DNA from: Antedon mediterranea
Taxonomy: Eukaryota > Echinodermata > Crinoidea > Comatulida > Antedonidae
Assembly (NCBI RefSeq): GCF_964355755.1
Contig: NC_092675.1
Span: forward strand, 28,418,912-28,482,911
Length of the DNA stretch: 64,000 nt
Direction: 5' to 3'
The notes under the pieces: model-generated
Told to the model about the DNA's origin: nothing
The model's input: the letters and a program-made list of their open reading frames with translations, nothing else
The model's database searches: none
Program-made: the position numbers and the translations under genes
Shown: in pieces, positions 58,717-64,000 of the stretch
How the letters are laid out: each line of letters opens with the position of its first letter
Numbering within the stretch: the first letter of the stretch is position 1

Positions 58717-61315
58717 CCTGCGCATGGATATCGCGACTCTGCAGTTTTCATTATTGGACAACCATAAGAGAGATTTCTCTCTGCAGTATCAAAATCTACA
58801 TGGACACAATGTTTTCTAGTGCAGAGCCTGATATCTTCAACAGTATTACAATTTATATTGATCTGTTAGAAAAAGTTACCTCATAAAATAAACTGGAAGT
58901 GCTTAAGTCGATGTGCGCATGTCTGTTGTGACCGTTTGTCACTGCCATATTGTATCGCTTTGTCCTAATCTCCAACTCCATCTCTGTGTGTTTCTATATT
59001 TAAGATTTTAAAATAAATTTAATTATTATGAAGTAGATTCTTTATAAAAAAAATATGTTAAAAGTGCTTATTAATTTAAATTATCAGCATTGCCCAGTTT
59101 GTCGCACTTTTGTGAAAACTAAATTGTATGTATAACTGCTAAAATTTAACTTATTTCAAAAACACTTATATAATAAATTTGTACAAGTGATATTGTATTA
59201 TGTAATAAGTACACTCTCCGATATGAAAATAAATGTATTAAATTTGTACACAAGAAAAAACATTTTATAACTTGTAATAAAAAATTAAAGAAAATTGTAT
59301 AAAATGCTAAGGCTTACTTCTGTAATTTAGCGCCTTTTATGGAATCTAACAAAAATGTGCTTTTTGTCTAGGGTGTAACAATGAAGGTATTACAATAGGC
59401 CAACTTTAAATATCTATAACAGGTTTAAATAGCCTATTTAGTTTATTGAGAGGACTACCGTATTTCATGGAAAAGAAAAAATAGAAAAATTTTTAGGTAA
59501 ATTTAAATATTGTAAATTGTATGAACTATAAATAAATAATGACGTAATCCTTGTAAATGATCGAGTGAGTTTTTTATGTTGCCTACGACTATACCCACCA
59601 ATATTGTTTTTCAATGCAAATTTATCAACAAAAACAAAAATTGTTTCTTAGAATTATAAGCTTCGAAAGTTTATACTGTAGCATATTTATAAATAAAATG
59701 AATTTTAACAATGTAAGTCTGAATCGATTGTGGGTGGGTGATAGAGTTATTGATTCAGCTGCTATGTGATTTGATGAACGAAATATGTAATATGGAGTAA
59801 AGAATCTAGAATTGAAAGTATTTGTATATGATAGCATTAGATACATTTGAAATTATCGAAGTATAAAAACTACTAAGATATTTATTCCAACGACAGTTTA
59901 GATTTAGGTATATATTATATACTTATTTGATTGTAATAAAATTTAATCCTTTGTCTTGTAAATTGTTGTTTCTATTTTCTCTTTTTTCTTCTTTAAAAGT
60001 TGAGATCCACCATAGTGACAAAATTTGGCAAAACTATCTCATTTTACCCATCTAGAATCTAAGCATTATTGTTATGCATCATTTCCGAAAAATTTAGCAT
60101 GATGTTAAATAGCAATTTTGTATGCGTATTTTGGAAAAGTAATATTATATTTTTAAAATCTTTAGCATAATTTCCAGTCAAATCTAACATTTGTCGAAAA
60201 CACAATAACCCATTTTTATGTCAAATCTAGCATTTGTCGAAGATACAACTTTTTTTTGATAGATCAGACCTCTTGTACAATGAAGGTATTGATGAAAATT
60301 GGGCATTTATATCAAGTTTCAGTACGTCTAGCATAATTGTGTGCTGTATCTGACATTATCTGTCCAATCACTGGCCACCCTGGATTCCACATAAGCACTA
60401 TTTGATTTTGTTTATCTTCTAGTAACTTCAACGGGACAATGAAACAGCCTGGTTTACAAGTATTGGTGAATCCAAAAATGAATTGATTCCATGTGCGCAT
60501 GCGTTAATAAATGTAGCATGAACCTCGATCACCACCGGGACCTTGTCTTTTCTCGCTTTCTTTTGATAAGTGGTTCGGAATTGTTACGGCATGCAGCATT
60601 ATAACAACCGATTAAACTAACTCACAGACACTAAGATCTATATACATTTATCATCGCGTGTCAACTATTAAAATGTGTGTTCCTCGTGCGGAACAACTAA
60701 ATCAAATTATTGTTGAAGTTAAAGTTTAGTGCGTGTTCCGACACAACGTATTATTAGATCTGCCGTCTGTTGTAATTGCCTTGTTTAAATCAAACTCATT
60801 CAACATTAAGATCTATTTCAACCCTAATGGAATTATAATGTAGGCTACAAATTGATTGGTAATTCATCTTAAATTCATCATCTGTTTACAATCGAATTTT
60901 AATTGCTAGAAATTTAGACATTTTTTCACAATCGGAAAACCAAACGTCTGAAACTTTTGAATTGTGACCAGGATATCAGTACATTGAATAGTATAGTTTA
61001 TTTGTAGATCTAGAAAACTCAGATATATTTGAGATCCGAGTTTTCTAGATCTGAGTTTCTAGGCACCCTATAGTTTACGTTCTTTCCTCAGTTTCAAAAT
61101 GTCAATTTGACTGCGCCACTTTATTTGCTATTTTCACATCCTCAAATTCCAATTATTAATTCAAAATTTTCAGATACATTATATTAAGATGTCATATTTA
61201 TTTCACCACCAGACATTATCTAAAATGAAACCTTGTTCGGATACTGAATCATTTCGAGTGACTTCGGTATTTACAAAACATTTTTTATAATAAAACACAG
61301 GGAACACTTTCTTTA
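58717..61315 (+). other. 3' flank of the BMP3/GDF10-type gene
   Basis: The likely 3' UTR holds AATAAA at 58887 and others near 59010 and 59230. A pair of imperfect direct repeats containing GTCAAATCTARCATTTGTCG lies near 60178 and 60222. A 15-bp-arm inverted repeat is at 61006. No gene is supported. Confidence 0.4.
61006..61052. repeat. Short inverted repeat, 15-bp arms
   Basis: AGATCTAGAAAACTC at 61006-61020 is the exact complement of 61038-61052, with a 17-base loop. It could form a hairpin. No protein-binding role can be assigned. Confidence 0.7.
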
Positions 61316-61637
61316 GAGAAGCTTCACTGGTTTCCTGTTGTGTAGAGAATCTCATTTAAGATTATGTTGCTTATATACAAAGCCATACACAACTCTTCAC
61401 CAACATTCATAAAGAACTTATCAAATTATAATATGCTCCTAAAAGAACTCGGAGGTCTTCTTCTGGGTCTAATCTCTTACACTCTGTCCGCCCTTCTACA
61501 CAGTTTTATAGAAGTCGCTCATTCATCTGTGCCTCAGTTGCTCTTTTGAACGACTTACCACCTGCAATTCAACAAGCATCCACCATCGTTACATTCAAAC
61601 AATTATTAAAAACTCGTTTTTTAAAAGTTATCTTTTG
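61316..61637 (+). pseudogene. Decayed LINE ORF2 C-terminus
   Basis: LHWFPVV, a stop, then RISFKIMLLIYKAIHNSSPTF match the C-terminal LHWLPV...RI.FKIL.L.YKA motif found downstream of reverse transcriptase in CR1/L2/Rex1-type LINEs. After a frameshift the tail continues LLNDLPPAIQQASTIVTFKQ and LLKTRF, again family-like. At least one stop and one frameshift interrupt it, so it is dead. I see no poly(A) or target-site duplication. Confidence 0.65.
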
Positions 61638-61724
61638 ACTAATTTTTCACTGTCTATTTTTGTTTTAATCATTTTTTAAAAGTTATCTTTTGACTAATTG
61701 TTCACTGTCTATTTTTGTTTTAAT
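61617..61724. repeat. Tandem duplication of about 55 bp
   Basis: TTTTTTAAAAGTTATCTTTTGACTAAT, followed by TTCACTGTC and onward, occurs twice in direct succession with one difference. It lies at the 3' end of the LINE relic and may be part of its 3' UTR. Confidence 0.8.
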
Positions 61725-62722
61725 GTAAAGTCTGATTTATTATTATTATTGAAGATTTTGATTAGCAATAAATTCTGATCAATCTAGGAAGTGGGAAACA
61801 TATTTGAATTGTGTTTTTTGGCTATACCATTTGATAATGTGTAGCAGTGAGGTGGTACTGTACTCGAAAATATTCTTTGAAATAGTAGTATAGCACAAAC
61901 AACATGAAGAGAAGACAAGTTACTTGATAGTGATCACATTCTATTCCATTATACAGCAATCTATGTAACACCCTATGTCAGTCACTATTACATATACGTA
62001 CAATTGTTATGTATATACAATATACAATTCTACAAAATACAGTTTACAATAAAATACTTGAAGAAATCCTAGAATTACGGCCGCAATTCGGCCGCACTGT
62101 AGTAGTCTTTACACTCGTTATAATATTAAGAAAAAATAGGTTTGGATTATTCGAATATTTTTCAGTTATTTACAAATCAATGTAATCTTTATCGTCAAAA
62201 ATATTTCCCTAGTCTCCATTAATACCATCAACTGTATTCCAAATGTTCAGGTCAAAGGTTAACTTGAAAAAAGCCTTTTAAAATATTGAATAAAATATAA
62301 TATTTAAAATGCAAATACGATAAATATAACTCAGAGGAGGAAGCAATTTTTTATAACTAATTTTAAATACACTGATGCATATAATCAAAATCATAAATTA
62401 ATAGTATAAATCATATTTAAAACACACAAAAATGTAATGATTTTACATATTTGTTTACTACTAGGCTACTACTGGTAAACATATTATCATTTAAAACAAA
62501 ATAATATTTTCAATGTGAGAAACATTTAAATTATTTATTAATTAAATATTATACAATAGAACAGCTTTATGTTAAAGCATTTATGTGACAGAGGTTAGTT
62601 GAATGCGAAATGCCTGTGCCTGATAAACCTGTGTCTTTCATGTTGATTGGCTAAACTATGTATGGGCATGCACGCATTTGCTCTGTATTAATTGTACTTT
62701 CATGGCAAGGTACTCTACGTAC

Positions 62723-62850
62723 GCTTGGTTCCAACTTGGTCACAACGCAAGGACGTAATTTGACGCGATGAATCCACAAAACTGTGATTGGTAAGCGCAC
62801 TAACGTTGCACGTACATAATTGTGTTATGTACAACAAATGGGAACCAAGC
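62723..62850. mobile_element. GCKTGGTTCCCACTAG MITE, diverged copy
   Basis: It begins GCTTGGTTCCAACTTGGTCAC and ends AAATGGGAACCAAGC. The interior CACAACGCAAGGACGTAAT is family-like, but the centre is shortened. Confidence 0.7.
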
Positions 62851-63327
62851 TTTACATTTAGAAATTCATAAGAAATACTACTCATATACTAGATATCCAT
62901 TATATGAATTACATAAACTTCAAAATCTATCATTGTTGAACAAGTAAAGAAGAAATTAGTTGAGACTAGAATTAATTCATCCGTGGTGTAGTAATATAAT
63001 TATAGTTTAAAACCATGCTTGCTCTGAGCAAAGCAATGTGTATTAAATACAAACATTTTAACTCAAATTTATTTATTTTAAATAGTATGCACCCTGATAT
63101 TAGGTTAATTTGTTGGCAGTTACCAGTTAAGTTAAAGAAAAATTCAAAAAAATTTGAATTGATAAATGGGGCTAATCTCTGTCTAAGCAAATTGTCGATA
63201 AAAAATAAAATGCATTTGGCAAAAGCTGACAATATAAATAACATCTGGAAATGAGAGAAAGCAGCATATATATTAAAGGCTAGTTGAAGCTTGCACAAAT
63301 CAATTGGAAATACATACGGTAGTCTAA

Positions 63328-63480
63328 GCTTGGTTCTCACTAGGACGCTACACAATGTCGTAGTCGCAATCCAGGTTGACCAATCACAAGCAATAGTTTG
63401 GAAGATCTATCGTGTTGTGATTGGTTCAATTATTTATGGTGAGATTATGTCCTTGTTTTGCAATCGAGTGGGAAACAAAC
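63328..63480. mobile_element. GCKTGGTTCCCACTAG MITE, diverged copy
   Basis: It begins GCTTGGTTCTCACTAGGACGC, with the core GGTTGACCAATCACAAGCAATAG and GTTGTGATTGGTTCAATT. It ends CGAGTGGGAAACAAAC. Confidence 0.75.
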
Positions 63481-63548
63481 TTAAGCAATGAAATAGAGTC
63501 AATATTTTCACATTATGGCATCATGAAAAGTATGACGATGATAATCAC

Positions 63549-63632
63549 AAAACTGGACACACTAATTCCAAAACCGGACACCCTTGGTGCAAATCTGGAC
63601 TCCCTTGGTCAAGAATTGGACACGCTTGATCC
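63549..63632 (+). repeat. Four 21-bp units with codon-length period
   Basis: Units start at 63549, 63570, 63591 and 63612, each like AAAACTGGACACCCTTGGTNC. In one frame they encode a seven-residue repeat (KLDTLIP, KPDTLGA, NLDSLGQ, ELDTLDP) before a TAG. The 21-base period and the conserved L/D/T positions could reflect coding origin, but no complete gene surrounds them. Confidence 0.7.
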
Positions 63633-64000
63633 TAGCTAAAACACTTCTCAGAATGCAATTCATATTAAAAATAAATAATTAAGGATTAGGAGTATAAGAA
63701 AATTTTGTTTTGGGGAGGGTTGACCATAGTAAAATAGCATTTATTTCATTTACAACATAATTAAATTAATGAAATAGGCAGTATACTTATGTTGTCTCTA
63801 CTAGGTAAATGTATTAAGTACAGTAAACCACCTTTCAAATTCATTTCAAAATATACAGTTTTAAATCACTTACAGACATACAGTCATATCATATCTGACA
63901 TGAATTTAAACAATTTATGTATATAAATTAAATAACTAAAATTAGCCATGGTTTAAAATGAGGTTTTAAGATTTACATAGCAGTTATAATAAATTGAAAA

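Larger units (their letters stand above)
62851..64000. other. Terminal intergenic DNA
   Basis: AT-rich. Overlapping frames on both strands at 62972-63355 compete and lack features. A MITE (63328) and a 21-bp repeat (63549) are listed separately. No gene is supported. Confidence 0.35.

Overview
The window is AT-rich animal nuclear DNA. It has long introns with GT...AG junctions, abundant small inverted-repeat elements, and two genes for secreted TGF-beta/BMP ligands. The palindrome TAGGCCTA recurs dozens of times in the non-coding DNA. Together with the ligand types this suggests a marine invertebrate deuterostome, probably an echinoderm. The species assignment is inference.

Two ligand genes lie on the + strand about 27 kb apart. 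A two-exon BMP9/10 (GDF2/BMP10) type gene occupies 349-2045. It encodes 398 aa: signal peptide, prodomain, RNRR cleavage site and seven-cysteine mature domain. A three-exon BMP3/GDF10 type gene has exons at 28998-29286, 56975-57930 and 58531-58716. It encodes 476 aa, and its mature domain is split by intron 2. In both genes intron 1 is phase 1 and interrupts the prodomain at the equivalent place, just after a V-x-S-F motif. As I recall, GDF2 and GDF10 are also neighbours in the human genome, so this pair looks like old linkage kept since early deuterostomes.

Intron 1 of the BMP3/GDF10 gene (27.7 kb) holds the most unusual feature, a compact LTR retroelement at 44284-48324. It has two 503-bp LTRs that read as identical, ACAGT target duplications and a polypurine tract. 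Its single intact 1014-codon ORF starts inside the 5' LTR. The N-terminal 600 residues are BEL/Pao-type Gag (DUF1759 core and three zinc-knuckle-like motifs). Instead of protease, RT, RNase H and integrase, the frame continues into about 370 residues of coiled coil. One stretch strongly resembles the A-kinase anchor protein AKAP9. This looks like a non-autonomous element that captured a spliced host cDNA and carries an in-frame Gag-host fusion. The sequence after the 5' LTR is not tRNA-primer-like but is complementary to a 9-mer inside the LTR, which hints at self-priming.

The rest is intergenic or intronic DNA with many small elements. There are about thirteen copies of a foldback MITE whose ends read GCKTGGTTCCCACTAG, including a nested cluster at 41981-42723. 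There are three copies of a second MITE (AAGCTCTGTCTAYACTATCA), two TTAA-flanked inverted-repeat elements and a long foldback at 17648-17883. A 5'-truncated LINE with 11-bp target duplications lies at 25880-26354, and a decayed LINE end near 61316. An unrecognised 141-codon ORF at 10144-10569 is the only other plausible coding unit. I saw no rRNA, no convincing functional tRNA and no CRISPR array.
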